A stretch of DNA of 64,000 nucleotides from Halorubrum distributum JCM 10118 (GTDB taxonomy: Archaea; Halobacteriota; Halobacteria; Halobacteriales; Haloferacaceae). Both the position numbers and the translations under genes were made by a program. The notes beneath the pieces are model-generated. The model was not told the origin of the DNA. It ran no database searches and saw only the letters and a program-made list of their open reading frames with translations. Where the stretch lies: assembly GCF_000337335.1 (NCBI RefSeq), contig NZ_AOJN01000049.1, positions 192,071 through 256,070 of the forward strand. Reading direction: 5' to 3'. Below are positions 35,806 through 45,772 of this stretch, piece after piece; the stretch's first letter is position 1; every line of letters starts with the position of its first letter.

Positions 35806-37223
35806 GCGAGGGGACCCTGTACGACAAGGTGTGGGACCGCCACAAGGTGACGCGGCTGCCCACCGGACAGGACCAGCTGTTCGTCGGGCTCCATCTCGTC
35901 CACGAGGTGACCAGCCCGCAGGCGTTCGGCATGCTGAAAGAGCGCGGACAGGAGGTCGCGTTCCCGGAGCGCACCCACGCGACGGTCGACCACATCGTGC
36001 CAACGGGCAACCGCGACCGGCCCTACCGCGACGAGGCCGCCGAGAGCATGATGGCGGAGCTGGAATCGAACGTCCGCGGCTCGGGCATCGACTTTTCCGA
36101 CCCGGACTCCGGCGATCAGGGGATCGTCCACGTCATCGGGCCGGAGCAGGGGCTCACCCAGCCGGGCATGACGATCGTCTGCGGCGACTCGCACACGTCG
36201 ACGCACGGCGCGTTCGGCGCGCTGGCGTTCGGCATCGGTACCTCGCAGATCCGCGACGTGCTGGCGACGGGCTGTGTCGCCATGGAGAAACAGAAGGTCC
36301 GCAAAATCGAGGTCACGGGCGAGCTCGGCGAGGGCGTCACCGCGAAGGACATCATCCTCACGATCATCGGGAAGCTCGGGACCGACGGCGGCGTCGGCTA
36401 CGTCTACGAGTACGCCGGCGAGGCCATCGAGGATCTCGGGATGGAGGGGCGGATGTCCATCTGTAACATGTCGATCGAGGGCGGCGCCCGCGCGGGGTAC
36501 GTCAACCCCGACGAGACCACCTACGAGTGGCTGAAGGAGACGGACGCGTTCGCGGATAGCCCGGACGAGTTCGAGCGGCTGAAACCCTACTGGGAGTCGA
36601 TCCGGACCGACGACGACGCCGAGTACGACGACGTGGTCACCATCGACGGTTCGGCTATCGAGCCGACCGTCACGTGGGGGACCACGCCCGGACAGACCGC
36701 GGGCATCACGGAGCCGATCCCGGACCCCGACGACCTGCCCGAGGAGGACCGCGACACGGCGCGGCGCGCGCAGAAGCACATGCGCGTCGAGCCCGGCGAC
36801 ACGATGGAGGGGTACGACATCGACGTGGCGTTCCTCGGCTCGTGTACCAACGCTCGGCTGAAGGACCTCCGCGAGGCCGCGGCGTTCGTCGAGGGACGCG
36901 AGGTCGACGACGACGTGCGCGCGATGGTCGTCCCCGGCAGCCAGCGTGTCCGCGACGCCGCCGAAGCCGAGGGCCTCGACGAGGTCTTCACGGAGGCCGG
37001 CTTCGACTGGCGCGAGCCCGGCTGTTCGATGTGTCTCGGCATGAACGACGACCAGCTGGAGGGCGACGAGGCGAGCGCCTCCTCGTCGAACCGGAACTTC
37101 GTCGGCCGGCAGGGCTCGAAGGACGGGCGCACCGTGCTGATGAGTCCGATCATGGTCGCGGCCGCGGCGGTGACCGGCGAGGTCACCGACGTTCGCGAGA
37201 TGGAGGAGGTGGCGACCGTATGA
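35802..37223 (+). CDS. leuC: 3-Isopropylmalate dehydratase, large subunit
   Basis: 473 residues, aconitase family. It isomerises 2- to 3-isopropylmalate with LeuD. Iron-sulfur ligands are Cys in GSCTNAR and the CSMCLGMN pair. The substrate-binding region [19 protein letters not shown] is intact. The length is normal for the bacterial-type heterodimer. The stop overlaps the leuD ATG by four bases. Confidence 0.95.
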   Translation: MSEGTLYDKVWDRHKVTRLPTGQDQLFVGLHLVHEVTSPQAFGMLKERGQEVAFPERTHATVDHIVPTGNRDRPYRDEAAESMMAELESNVRGSGIDFSDPDSGDQGIVHVIGPEQGLTQPGMTIVCGDSHTSTHGAFGALAFGIGTSQIRDVLATGCVAMEKQKVRKIEVTGELGEGVTAKDIILTIIGKLGTDGGVGYVYEYAGEAIEDLGMEGRMSICNMSIEGGARAGYVNPDETTYEWLKETDAFADSPDEFERLKPYWESIRTDDDAEYDDVVTIDGSAIEPTVTWGTTPGQTAGITEPIPDPDDLPEEDRDTARRAQKHMRVEPGDTMEGYDIDVAFLGSCTNARLKDLREAAAFVEGREVDDDVRAMVVPGSQRVRDAAEAEGLDEVFTEAGFDWREPGCSMCLGMNDDQLEGDEASASSSNRNFVGRQGSKDGRTVLMSPIMVAAAAVTGEVTDVREMEEVATV

Positions 37224-37876
37224 GCTCGCCCGAGTTCAGCGACGGCGAGGCGCCGGCGGAGAAGGTCACCGAGGTCACCGGCACCGGGATTCCGGTCCGG
37301 GGCAACGACATCGACACCGACCAGATCATCCCGGCGCGGTTCATGAAGGTCGTCACCTTCGACGGGCTGGGCCAGTTCTCCTTCTTCGACCAGCGGTTCG
37401 ACGACGAGGACAACGAGAAGGACCACCCGTTCAACGAGGAGAAGTACAAAGGCGCGAACGTGTTGGTCGTCAACGCCAACTTCGGCTGCGGCTCCTCCCG
37501 TGAGCACGCCCCGCAGGCGCTGATGCGGTGGGGGATCGACGCGGTCGTCGGCGAGTCGTTCGCGGAAATCTTCGCGGGCAACTGCCTCGCGCTCGGGGTT
37601 CCGACGGTCACGGCCGACCAGGCCGACATCGAGGCGCTACAGGACTACGTCGAGGCCAACCCCGACGCCGAGATCGACATCGACGTGGCCGAGGAGACGG
37701 TCACCTACGGCGACACCGTGATCGACGCGGAGGTTCACGACGCGCAGCGGAAGGCGCTCGTCGAGGGCGTCTGGGACACCACGGCGCTGATGGGCGCGAA
37801 CGCCGGCGCGGTCCGCGAGACCGCCCGGTCGCTGCCGTACGTTCCTGACGAGGACATCCCGGGGGACGACGCGTGA
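37220..37876 (+). CDS. leuD: 3-Isopropylmalate dehydratase, small subunit
   Basis: 218 residues, swivel domain of the dehydratase. The [10 protein letters not shown] motif and the substrate loop [15 protein letters not shown] are intact. ATG 37220 lies within the leuC end, and the stop overlaps the GTG of leuB by four bases. It acts as a complex with LeuC. Confidence 0.95.
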   Translation: MSSPEFSDGEAPAEKVTEVTGTGIPVRGNDIDTDQIIPARFMKVVTFDGLGQFSFFDQRFDDEDNEKDHPFNEEKYKGANVLVVNANFGCGSSREHAPQALMRWGIDAVVGESFAEIFAGNCLALGVPTVTADQADIEALQDYVEANPDAEIDIDVAEETVTYGDTVIDAEVHDAQRKALVEGVWDTTALMGANAGAVRETARSLPYVPDEDIPGDDA

Positions 37877-38871
37877 GCCACGAGGTCGTCGTCATCGAGG
37901 GCGACGGGATCGGCCGCGAGGTCGTCCCCGCCGCCGTCGAGGTGCTGGAGGCGCTTCCCGTCGACTTCGAGTTCGTCGAGGCGGACGCGGGCGACGCGAC
38001 GAAGGAGGCGACCGGCGAGGCGCTCCCGGCGGAGACGTACGATCTCGCGGCCGACGCGGACGCGACGCTGTTCGGCGCGGCCGGCGAGACCGCCGCCGAC
38101 GTCATCCTCCCGCTGCGCGAGGCGGTCGACTCGTTCGTCAACGTCCGGCCCGCGAGGGCGTACCCCGGCGTCGACGCGCTCCGGCCGGAGACGGACGTGG
38201 TCTTCCTCCGCGAGAACACCGAGGGCGTCTACGCCGGCCACGAGGACCGCCTGTCGGACGACCTCTCGACGCTGACCCGGGTCGTCACCTCGTCGGCCTC
38301 GCGCGAGCTGGCCGAGTACGCCTGCGAGTTCGTCGCGGACGGGCGCGGTCCCGCGGGCAACCCCGACGAGGGGTTCACCGTCGCGCACAAGGCGAACGTG
38401 ATGCGCGAGACGGACGGTCTGTTCCGCGAGGAGGTGCTCGCGGTCGCCGAGGAGCGCGGCGTCGACGCCGACGAGGAGCTGATGGACGCGTTCGCGACGA
38501 AGCTCCCGCTCGACCCGACGCAGTACGGCGTGATCGTCTGCCCGAACCTCGCGGGCGACGTGCTCTCCGACCTGGCAGCCGGGCTGGTCGGCGGGCTCGG
38601 CCTGCTCCCGTCGGCGAACGTCGGCCACGACAACGCGCTGTTCGAGCCGGTCCACGGCACGGCGCCCGACATCGCGGGCGAGGGGGTCGCGAACCCGACG
38701 GCCGCGATCCTCTCGGCGGCCATGCTGCTGGAGTACCTCGGCCACGTCGAGGAGGGCCAGCGGGTGCGCGACGCGGTCGAGGGCGTGCTCTCCGACGGTC
38801 CGCGCACCGGCGACCTCAGCGGCTCGGCGACGACCGACGAGGTCACCGCGGCGATCGTCGACCGGCTGTAA
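37873..38871 (+). CDS. leuB: 3-Isopropylmalate dehydrogenase
   Basis: 332 residues, decarboxylating dehydrogenase of the isocitrate/isopropylmalate family. GDGIGREV near the N-terminus, the substrate motif [10 protein letters not shown], the catalytic Lys in VAHKANVMR and the NAD-binding HGTAPDIAG are all present. It starts with GTG at 37873 (GTGA overlap with leuD). Last gene of the cluster. A 94-base gap then separates it from the DUF555 gene. Confidence 0.94.
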   Translation: MSHEVVVIEGDGIGREVVPAAVEVLEALPVDFEFVEADAGDATKEATGEALPAETYDLAADADATLFGAAGETAADVILPLREAVDSFVNVRPARAYPGVDALRPETDVVFLRENTEGVYAGHEDRLSDDLSTLTRVVTSSASRELAEYACEFVADGRGPAGNPDEGFTVAHKANVMRETDGLFREEVLAVAEERGVDADEELMDAFATKLPLDPTQYGVIVCPNLAGDVLSDLAAGLVGGLGLLPSANVGHDNALFEPVHGTAPDIAGEGVANPTAAILSAAMLLEYLGHVEEGQRVRDAVEGVLSDGPRTGDLSGSATTDEVTAAIVDRL

Positions 38872-38965
38872 GGCGCGTCTCGCCGCCGGTCGGCCAGCCG
38901 GAAGCGGCTCCGCCGACCGCGGGCGAACCACAAGACAAGAAACCCTGCGGCCCCTCCGCTCGGAT

Positions 38966-39340
38966 ATGAGCAACTACGAAGTCGCGATGGAAGCAGCCTG
39001 GTTGGTCCGTGACGTCGAGGAGACCGACGACGCCATCGGCGTCGCGGTCAGCGAGGCCGGCAAGCGACTCAACGAGACGGACAAGCAGTACGTCGAGGTC
39101 GAGCCCGGCGTCACCGGCTGTCCGGCCTGCGGCGAGCCGTTCGACGCCGCGTTCCTCGCGGCGAACACGGCGCTGGTCGGACTCCTCCTCGAGATCGACG
39201 TCTTCAACGCCGACAGCGAGGAGCACGCCGAGCGGATCGCGAAAAGCGAGGTCGGCGGCGCGCTCCGCGACGTCCCCCTCGAAGTCATCGACGTCTTCGA
39301 GACCGAGGCCGACGAGGACGAGGAGGAAGCGGCGCGATAG
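38966..39340 (+). CDS. DUF555 (UPF0212) family protein
   Basis: 124 residues, euryarchaeal family of unknown function. MSNYEVAMEAAWLVRDVEE and the single zinc-finger half GCPACGEPFDAAF are typical. The C-terminus is a run of Glu and Asp. ATG 38966. It follows leuB on the same strand and may be transcribed separately. Confidence 0.85.
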   Translation: MSNYEVAMEAAWLVRDVEETDDAIGVAVSEAGKRLNETDKQYVEVEPGVTGCPACGEPFDAAFLAANTALVGLLLEIDVFNADSEEHAERIAKSEVGGALRDVPLEVIDVFETEADEDEEEAAR

Positions 39341-39409
39341 ACGCGACTCGACGGCGAGAGTTGGCTCGGTGCCGAAAGCTTTTCTAATAACCCTAAGTAA
39401 TTAGTCGGC

Positions 39410-39949
39410 ATGGAACTGCCGACGCCACAGGACCTCCGCGAGCGCCGGACCGGACTGGAGCTGACCCAGAGCGAACTCGCCGACGCCGCGGACGTCTCGC
39501 AGCCCCTCATCGCGCGGATCGAAGGCGGCGACGTCGATCCCCGGCTCTCGACGCTCCGTCGTATCGTCAACGCCCTCCAAGAGGCCGAAGGCGAGGTCGT
39601 GCGCGCGACCGACCTGATGAACGAGACCGTCATCAGCGTCGCACCGGACGACGCCGTGAGCGGGGCGGTCGAGCTGATGGAGGCGGAGGCGTACTCGCAG
39701 CTCCCGGTCCTCCAGAACGGCGTGCCGGTCGGCTCGATCAGCCAGGGCGACGTCGTCCACGCCGGCGAGAACGTCGGCGACCACCCGGTCAGCGAGGTGA
39801 TGAGCGAGTCGTTCCCGACGGTCGCGCCGTCTGCGACCGTCGACGAGGTCCGGAACCTGCTGGACCACTACAAGGCCGTGATGGTCACCGACGGCGGCGA
39901 GACGGTCGGGATCATCACGGAAGCAGACATCGCGGCGCAGCTGTCGTAG
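39410..39949 (+). CDS. HTH (XRE-type) regulator with paired CBS domains
   Basis: 179 residues. An XRE helix-turn-helix occupies about 8-55 (ELTQSELADAADVSQPLIAR). Two CBS domains follow, about 62-115 and 120-179, which usually bind adenosyl ligands and so link DNA binding to energy or methyl-donor state. A TATA-like TTTCTAATAACC at 39380-39391 lies about 25 bases before ATG 39410. The target is unknown; leu genes are nearby but on the other side of DUF555. Confidence 0.88.
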   Translation: MELPTPQDLRERRTGLELTQSELADAADVSQPLIARIEGGDVDPRLSTLRRIVNALQEAEGEVVRATDLMNETVISVAPDDAVSGAVELMEAEAYSQLPVLQNGVPVGSISQGDVVHAGENVGDHPVSEVMSESFPTVAPSATVDEVRNLLDHYKAVMVTDGGETVGIITEADIAAQLS

Positions 39950-39983
39950 CGCTCCGCGCGCGCCGACCGCACCGGACCGCGGC

Positions 39984-40124
39984 CTACTCCTCCCGTCGCT
40001 CCGAGAGGCGCTCCCAGATCTCCGTACAGCCCGCGCCGTCCGCCACGTCGTCGAGGTGGTTCGTATCGCCGTCGCTCACGTCGCCGTCCCCGCTCTCGCC
40101 GTCCGACTCCTCGTCGTCGCTCAT
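39984..40124 (-). CDS. 46-residue acidic haloarchaeal protein
   Basis: MSDDEESDGESGDGDVSDG, then an ordered-looking C-terminus GCTEIWERLSERREE. The N-terminal half is low-complexity acidic. The C-terminal motif with Cys and Trp looks conserved in style, but I cannot name a family. ATG 40124; an A/T-poor region upstream leaves the promoter unclear. It is convergent with the CBS-HTH gene. Confidence 0.5.
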   Translation of the reverse strand: MSDDEESDGESGDGDVSDGDTNHLDDVADGAGCTEIWERLSERREE

Positions 40125-40229
40125 CAACTGAACGGAGGTCGACGGCGCGGATAAGGGGCCACTCGACGGCACGTCACGCCGGGTCTCCCCGGTGACCGCG
40201 ATTCTCTCCGCTACCCCGGAGACGGCGGC

Positions 40230-41300
40230 TTACAGTTCCAGTCCGCGGACCGCGACGGTCGCTTCGTCCTCGTCGCCAGCCTCGTCGCTCGCCTCGGCGG
40301 CCTCGACGCGGCCGATCACGCGCCCGTCGGTCGCGTCGGCCAGGGCGTCCGCGTCGTCGGGGTCGAGGGCGGCCACGAAGCCGGTCCCCATGTTGAACGT
40401 GCGGTACATCTCCTCGTCGGAGACGTTCCCTTCCGACCGAACGAACTCGAAGACCGGCTGCGGCTCGAACGCGTCGTCGATGGCGTAGCGGTGGCCGCCG
40501 AGGCGTTCGAGGTTCGTCCAGCCGCCGCCCGTCACGTGGGCCGCGCCGCGGACGCCGTGGGCGCGCATCGGGTCGAGCAGGTCGGTGTATATCGCGGTCG
40601 GTTCGAGCAGCGCGTCGCCGAGCGTCTCGTAGTCGCCGAACGGGCACGGATCGGTGTAGGCGTGGTCGCGCGTGACGGCCTCCCGCGCCAGCGTGAGCCC
40701 GTTCGAGTGGATCCCCGACGAGCGCCAGCCGACCAGGGCGTCGCCCGGCTCGGCCCGCCCGTCGAACACGCCGTCCTTCGCGGCGAGGCCCGCGCAGGTG
40801 CCGGCCAGGTCGAGCCCGCGGACCACCTCCGGCATCACCGCGGTCTCGCCCCCGACGAGTTCCATGTCGGCGAGTTCGGCGCCGCGGGCGAGCCCCTCGC
40901 CGACCTGCTCGGCGAACCGCTCGTCCGGCTCGTCGACCGCGAGGTAGTCGACGAAGGCGACGGGCCGGACGCCGGCCGCGACGAGGTCGTTGACGTTCAT
41001 CGCGATGCAGTCGATGCCGACCGTCGAGTAGTCGCCGAGCGCCTCCGCGACCAGCAGCTTCGTCCCGACGCCGTCCGTCGCGAGCGCGAGGTAGCGGTCC
41101 CCGATGTCGAGCAGGCCGGCGTACTCGCTCCCGGAACCCTCCGCCTCGGTGTCAGCCCCGACCGCGCCGATCAGGGCCGCGGTCGCGGCCTCGCTCGCGT
41201 CGATGTCGACGCCCGCGTCCGCGTAAGTGAGCTCGTCGCCGTCGTCCGGTCCCCCGTCGTCGCCCGCCGATCCGCCGTCGCCGCCGTTGCCCTCGGTCAT
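40230..41300 (-). CDS. purM: Phosphoribosylformylglycinamidine cyclo-ligase
   Basis: 356 residues. It forms aminoimidazole ribotide in purine synthesis using ATP. Family landmarks are YADAGVDIDA at the start, DGVGTKLLVA, GIDCIAMNVNDL, GGETAVMPE, the ATP/substrate loop SSGIHSNGLTLAR and HVTGGGW. A Gly/Asp-rich tail of about 20 residues precedes the first motif. ATG 41300, with a TATA-like GTTTTTGC on the minus strand centred about 29 bases upstream. Stand-alone gene. Confidence 0.95.
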   Translation of the reverse strand: MTEGNGGDGGSAGDDGGPDDGDELTYADAGVDIDASEAATAALIGAVGADTEAEGSGSEYAGLLDIGDRYLALATDGVGTKLLVAEALGDYSTVGIDCIAMNVNDLVAAGVRPVAFVDYLAVDEPDERFAEQVGEGLARGAELADMELVGGETAVMPEVVRGLDLAGTCAGLAAKDGVFDGRAEPGDALVGWRSSGIHSNGLTLAREAVTRDHAYTDPCPFGDYETLGDALLEPTAIYTDLLDPMRAHGVRGAAHVTGGGWTNLERLGGHRYAIDDAFEPQPVFEFVRSEGNVSDEEMYRTFNMGTGFVAALDPDDADALADATDGRVIGRVEAAEASDEAGDEDEATVAVRGLEL

Positions 41301-41380
41301 GTGTGAGGGGGCACGCCCGCGGAGCAAAAACGCACCGTTCCGCCGGGCGGCGAGCGGTTGCCGGAGAGAACGGCGGGCGA

Positions 41381-42055
41381 TCAGAACGGCCCGCCGAACC
41401 CGAGCCCGACGACGAAGACGAGCCCGAAGGCGAGCAGCACCGACGGGACGAAGACGGCCGCCCAGACCGGCTTGCTCCACCCCATCACCGTCTTCCCGTC
41501 GAGCGGACCGTACGGGACGAGGTTGAACGCCGCGAGGAACGCGTTGATCGCGATGCCGCGCGCGCCGAGGATGATAACGATCTCGCTGCCGAGGATTCCG
41601 CCGAGCGCGTACAGCGGGAAGAAGAGGACCATCAGCCCGAGGTTCACGACGGGGCCGGCCAGCGCGATGTGGCCGTGTTCGCGGGGGGTCAGCCGCCCGC
41701 GGTGATGGACGGCGCCGGGCGCGGCGAAGATGAATCCGAGGAGCGAGCTCATTACGGCCAAAAACAGCATGCTGTTGTCCGCGCGGAACTCCGCCACCTG
41801 GTCGTAGTGGACCGCGACGACCTTGTGCGCCACCTCGTGGAGCAGGAAGGCGACCCCCGCGGTCGAGAGGGCGACGAACAGCGGCGGGACCACGCCCGCC
41901 GCGAGTATCCGGCCGATGCCGCCCGACCCGCCGACGAAGAACAACATAAATGCCACGCCGAGCGCGAGCCACGCGACGAGCAGGTCGCGGAGCTCGGTCC
42001 CGCTGAAGTAGAGGCCCGCGATCCGCCGCCCGGAGACCGCGCTGCCGCCGCTCAT
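41381..42055 (-). CDS. M50-family membrane metalloprotease
   Basis: 224 residues, several membrane helices. The zinc motif HEVAHK (HExxH) sits in helix three, and the second-site motif is NLVPYGPLDG, an NPxxxDG variant. These mark site-2-protease-like intramembrane proteases. HRGRLTPREHGHIALAGPVVN is typical of the rhomboid-unlike M50 core. It overlaps the TraB-family gene upstream by four bases (ATGA), so the two membrane proteins are made together. Confidence 0.85.
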   Translation of the reverse strand: MSGGSAVSGRRIAGLYFSGTELRDLLVAWLALGVAFMLFFVGGSGGIGRILAAGVVPPLFVALSTAGVAFLLHEVAHKVVAVHYDQVAEFRADNSMLFLAVMSSLLGFIFAAPGAVHHRGRLTPREHGHIALAGPVVNLGLMVLFFPLYALGGILGSEIVIILGARGIAINAFLAAFNLVPYGPLDGKTVMGWSKPVWAAVFVPSVLLAFGLVFVVGLGFGGPF

Positions 42056-43827
42056 GCGATCCCCCCCACGGCGCCGCGCACGAGGTCGGCGCCGTTGAGC
42101 GCGCCCTCGACGAGCAGCCGCCCGACGTCCTCGACGCCGCCGACCTCGGCGCCGAACATCGCCGGGATGACGTACGCCGCGAAGAGGAAGCTCGCGACGA
42201 TGCTCCCGACGTTCGTCATCGCGACGACGACGATGAGCCGGAACAGCGGCACGTCCAGCATCGCGGAGACCAGCTCGGTCGCGGAGCGCGTCTCGTCGGC
42301 GAGCAGGTCGTTGAGCGCGCCGATGTCGGCGACGTTCACCGTCAGGCTCCGGAGCTCGACGTAGCCGGTGAACCAGCCGGGCGCGAGCAGCGGGTTGATC
42401 GAGGTCAGCCACGCGACGGCGCCGCCGACGCCGGCCGAGAGCCAGCGCGCGCCGGCGACCTTCGCGAAGGCGAACGCGAAGACGCCGTTGATCAGGAACC
42501 ACGCGCCGAACAGGCGGAGCAGGAACGCGTTCCCGGCGCCGCCCAGCGCCAGCAGCAGGAAGAAGCCGACGAAGCCGACCGTGATCGCGTAGCCGACCGC
42601 CTTCTTCCACGGGAGCCCCCGTCCCGACTCCTGCCCGACCAGATCTTCCATCGGCGGGAGCGTCGCGGGGTCCCTGAGATACCCCTCGATCCCCGCGCGG
42701 TGGCCGGCGCCGACGACGGCGACCACGTCGTGGCCGGCCTCCCGGAGCGCGACGAGCCGGTGGGCGATGAACGCGTCGCGCTCGTCGATGAGCGCCTCCG
42801 CGCCGCCCGGGGAGAACTGCCGGAACTCCTCCATCATCATCGTCACCACGTCGGTGTCGGTGAGGTCGGCCTCGTCGAGCTCCTCGATCCCGCCGGCCTC
42901 GGCGTCGACGTCGCCGCCGGCGAACGCGCCGACCGCGAGCGCGAGGACGGCGCCGACGACCAAGCCGAGGCCGATGCCGATCCCGAAGCCGCCGATCGCC
43001 GTCACGGGGAACCCGCCAAGGTACGTCGAGACGATCCCGTTGGCAACGCCCGTCACGCCGGCGGCGACGCCGGCGGCCAGCCCGGTGCCGACCGCGGCGT
43101 AGAGCCGCTGGTCCGGCGAGAGCGCGAGCGTGCCGACCTGATCGACGGCGATGCCGACGACGAGCGCGACGAGGACGCCCGCGGCGACGCTCGTCAGCAC
43201 GGCCTGCGTGATCCCGACGGCGCCGCCGAAGAGGCCGATCGCCGGGCCGGCGAGGAGGCCGACGAGGAGCCCGCCGATCACGCCGGCGACGCGCGGGTCG
43301 CTGACGCCGAACGCGAGCCCGCCGACGAGCCGGAGCTTTTCGGTAACCGTCATCCGGGCCCAGAAGCGCTGGATCGTGGTCTGGATGTCGCGGTCGACCA
43401 GGGCCACGTCGATGCCGAGCGACTCGGCGACGTCGACGGCGGCCTTCATGTCCGCGCCGGGCTCGATGTCGAACCGCTCGCCCAGCTGCGTCTGGACGTA
43501 CGAGAGCATCCAGTACGCGAGGAACTGGAACACGGTATTCCCCCTGAGCAGGTCGCCGGCGTCGAGGTCGTCCGGGGTCTCGCCGTTGAGCTGGCGGTAG
43601 CGCCCCTCGTCGAGCTCGACGGCGACGACGTCTGGGCGCTCCCGGTCTATCGTCTCCTCGACCTCGTCGACGGAGCGCTCCGAGACGTGGGCGGTCCCGA
43701 CGACCGTGACGCTCCCCTCGCCCGCAGCGTCGCCGCGCGGCGCGCCGTCGAGGTCGCCGCCGTCGGCCCGGGGAGATCGGTCGGTCGACGGGGGCGCCTC
43801 CTCGCTTCCCCGTGACGGCTGTGTCAT
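42052..43827 (-). CDS. TraB/PrgY-family membrane protein
   Basis: 591 residues. The N-terminal TraB domain, from about 35, shows GTAHVSERSVDEV and VAVELDEGRY; its second half (VGAGHRAGIEGYL) lies near residue 390. An insertion of several Gly/Ala-rich helices separates the two halves, and a further membrane domain of about six helices follows. TraB proteins are thought to be related to Tiki-type proteases or to bind peptides; the function is not settled. ATG 43827 follows a TATA-like CCTAAACG box 28 bases upstream. Operon with the M50 protease. Confidence 0.82.
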   Translation of the reverse strand: MTQPSRGSEEAPPSTDRSPRADGGDLDGAPRGDAAGEGSVTVVGTAHVSERSVDEVEETIDRERPDVVAVELDEGRYRQLNGETPDDLDAGDLLRGNTVFQFLAYWMLSYVQTQLGERFDIEPGADMKAAVDVAESLGIDVALVDRDIQTTIQRFWARMTVTEKLRLVGGLAFGVSDPRVAGVIGGLLVGLLAGPAIGLFGGAVGITQAVLTSVAAGVLVALVVGIAVDQVGTLALSPDQRLYAAVGTGLAAGVAAGVTGVANGIVSTYLGGFPVTAIGGFGIGIGLGLVVGAVLALAVGAFAGGDVDAEAGGIEELDEADLTDTDVVTMMMEEFRQFSPGGAEALIDERDAFIAHRLVALREAGHDVVAVVGAGHRAGIEGYLRDPATLPPMEDLVGQESGRGLPWKKAVGYAITVGFVGFFLLLALGGAGNAFLLRLFGAWFLINGVFAFAFAKVAGARWLSAGVGGAVAWLTSINPLLAPGWFTGYVELRSLTVNVADIGALNDLLADETRSATELVSAMLDVPLFRLIVVVAMTNVGSIVASFLFAAYVIPAMFGAEVGGVEDVGRLLVEGALNGADLVRGAVGGIA

Positions 43828-43955
43828 CACCCGTCGTACTCGGTCACCGCGTTTAGGGTTTGTGAGTCGGTCGCTGGCTTCGGGACGCGCCCCGACGGTT
43901 CGCGCGTTCCCGACGATCCAACAAATTTGTATTCTCACGCGTCTCACGTGTTCGC

Positions 43956-44663
43956 ATGTCCCGGCTGTTGCCCTCCCTGCCGGACGCGACCCCCGAGGAG
44001 CGCGAGCCACGGGTTGTCGGCGTCGACGACGACGAGGCCGACGACCTCATCGCCGCCCTCGGCTCCGAGACGGCGCGGGCTATCCTCTCGACGCTCCACG
44101 ACCGCCCGGCGACGAAGTCCGAACTCGCCGAAGAGGTCGACACCTCGCTCCAGAACGTCCAGTACCACCTCTCGCGGCTCGACGAGGCCGACCTCGTCGA
44201 CGTCGTCGACACCGCCTACTCCGAGAAGGGCCGCGAGATGGACGTGTACGCCGCCGCGGACGAACCGCTCGTGCTGTTCTCGGGCGGCTCCGAGGAGTCG
44301 ACCGGGATCAAGACCGCGCTGATGCGCCTGCTCGGCGGCTACGGGATCATCGGACTCGCCGCGCTCGCGGCCCAGCGGCTCCTCGCGGTCGGCTCGCTCG
44401 GCGGCGCCGGGTTCACCACCCGCTCCGGCGGCGGCGACGCGGGCACCGCCACGGCCGACGGCGGGGACGGCGGCGGGCCGACGATAGAGAGCGTGCCGGA
44501 CCAGAACACCGCCGCCGAGGGCACCGACGGGGCGATCGAACTCGTCGGCGACCCGCTCGCCGAGTACGCCGTCTCGCTCGTCGAGCCGGGCGTCGTCTTC
44601 TTCGTCGGCGCCGCGGTCGTGTTCACGCTCGCGTGGGCGTACTGGTACCGCGCCTCGAACTGA
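43956..44663 (+). CDS. Membrane-anchored winged-helix (ArsR-like) protein
   Basis: 235 residues. A winged helix-turn-helix is at about 30-100 (SETARAILSTLHDRPATKSELAEEVDTS, read as two pieces; then NVQYHLSRLDEADLV). One helix lies at about 125-145 (GIIGLAALAAQRLLAVG), a Gly-rich linker follows, and a second helix ends the protein (VFFVGAAVVFTLAWAYWY). Tethering a DNA-binding domain to the membrane suggests signal-driven release or local sensing. TATA-like ATTTGTATT lies 27 bases before ATG 43956. It is divergent from the TraB-M50 operon. Confidence 0.82.
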   Translation: MSRLLPSLPDATPEEREPRVVGVDDDEADDLIAALGSETARAILSTLHDRPATKSELAEEVDTSLQNVQYHLSRLDEADLVDVVDTAYSEKGREMDVYAAADEPLVLFSGGSEESTGIKTALMRLLGGYGIIGLAALAAQRLLAVGSLGGAGFTTRSGGGDAGTATADGGDGGGPTIESVPDQNTAAEGTDGAIELVGDPLAEYAVSLVEPGVVFFVGAAVVFTLAWAYWYRASN

Positions 44664-44730
44664 CGAGATCGGGGACGCCCGGCGGTCGCGCGTGGGACAG
44701 CTATTCAAGCGGCCGCCACCACGTTCGCGT

Positions 44731-45198
44731 ATGGAACACGAAGCCGAGGTCGTCGGGGTCGGCGCGGGCTCGGCGCCGAGCGGCGACGTCCCGGCGGTGA
44801 TCCTCTCCGCGCGCGGCGAGTACGTCCCCATATTCGTCAGCGGGGACCAGGCCCGCTCGATCGGATTGGCGCTGGAGGGCGAACCGTTCGACCGACCGCT
44901 CACGCACGACCTGCTCGTCGACATCCTCACGGAGTTCGGCGGCGCCATCGACCGCGTCCGGGTCGACGACCTCCACGACGGCACCTTCTACGCGAAGGTC
45001 GACGCCGAGCGCTACGACGACGGCGAGCCGGAGCGGTTCGTCTTCGACGCCCGCCCCTCGGACGCCCTCGCGCTCGCGGTCCGCGTCGACTGTCCGATCG
45101 TCGTGACCGACGAGGTGATAGACGAGGCGGGCCGGCCGCGGGACTCGCTCCGATTCGGCGACGACGACCCCTCCGAGGACCCCTCTGGGGAGCGCTGA
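44731..45198 (+). CDS. Bifunctional nuclease family (DUF151) protein
   Basis: 155 residues. VDDLHDGTFYAKV and FDARPSDALALAVR are signatures of the BFN/DUF151 domain, which has been reported with RNase and DNase activity in plants and bacteria. The C-terminal 25 residues are an acidic tail. ATG 44731 is placed by a TATA-like GCTATTCAAG centred 27 bases upstream. Role in this organism unknown. Confidence 0.88.
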   Translation: MEHEAEVVGVGAGSAPSGDVPAVILSARGEYVPIFVSGDQARSIGLALEGEPFDRPLTHDLLVDILTEFGGAIDRVRVDDLHDGTFYAKVDAERYDDGEPERFVFDARPSDALALAVRVDCPIVVTDEVIDEAGRPRDSLRFGDDDPSEDPSGER

Positions 45199-45282
45199 GG
45201 GGGCGCTCCGGCGCCGGCTTCGCTTTCCGCCCGGCCGCCGGCGAAGCCGGCCGTTCAAGTCGCCGGCCCTCACACGAGGGGC

Positions 45283-45765
45283 ATGGACGAGACGGCCACG
45301 CTCGCCTCCTCGCACACCGAGATGACGGAGATGCTGCTCCCGAACGACACGAACAACCTCGGCCGCGCGCTCGGGGGCGCCGTGTTGCACTGGATGGACA
45401 TCTGCGGCGCCATCGCGGGCATGCGCTTCGCGAACCGGCAGGTGGTCACCGCCTCGATGGACCACGTCGACTTCATCGCGCCCATCGAGATGGGCGAGGT
45501 CGCCATCATCGAGGGGTACGTGTTCAACACCGGCCGGACGAGCGTCGACGTGAAGGTCGACGTGCGCGCGGAGAACCCCCGAACGGACGAGACGCGGCGG
45601 ACGACCACCTCCTACTTCACGTTCGTCGCGCTCGACGACGACGGCCGCCCGACGCCGGTCCCCGACCTGGAGTGTCCGACCGAGGACGAGGAGGCACTCC
45701 GCGAGGACGCCATGAGCGGCCGCGAGGAACAGCTGCGACAGGTCGTCGAGCGCTACGACCTCTGA
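45283..45765 (+). CDS. Acyl-CoA thioesterase, hotdog fold
   Basis: 160 residues. The N-terminus with LLPNDTNNLGRALGGAVL and HWMDICGAIAG matches the acyl-CoA hydrolase branch of hotdog thioesterases, and HVDFIAPIEMGEVAIIEG forms the second strand set. It would cleave acyl-CoA in the cytoplasm. The last 30 residues are a charged helix. Convergent with the DUF123 gene, with a gap of only seven bases. Confidence 0.88.
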   Translation: MDETATLASSHTEMTEMLLPNDTNNLGRALGGAVLHWMDICGAIAGMRFANRQVVTASMDHVDFIAPIEMGEVAIIEGYVFNTGRTSVDVKVDVRAENPRTDETRRTTTSYFTFVALDDDGRPTPVPDLECPTEDEEALREDAMSGREEQLRQVVERYDL

Positions 45766-45772
45766 CGGGGAC

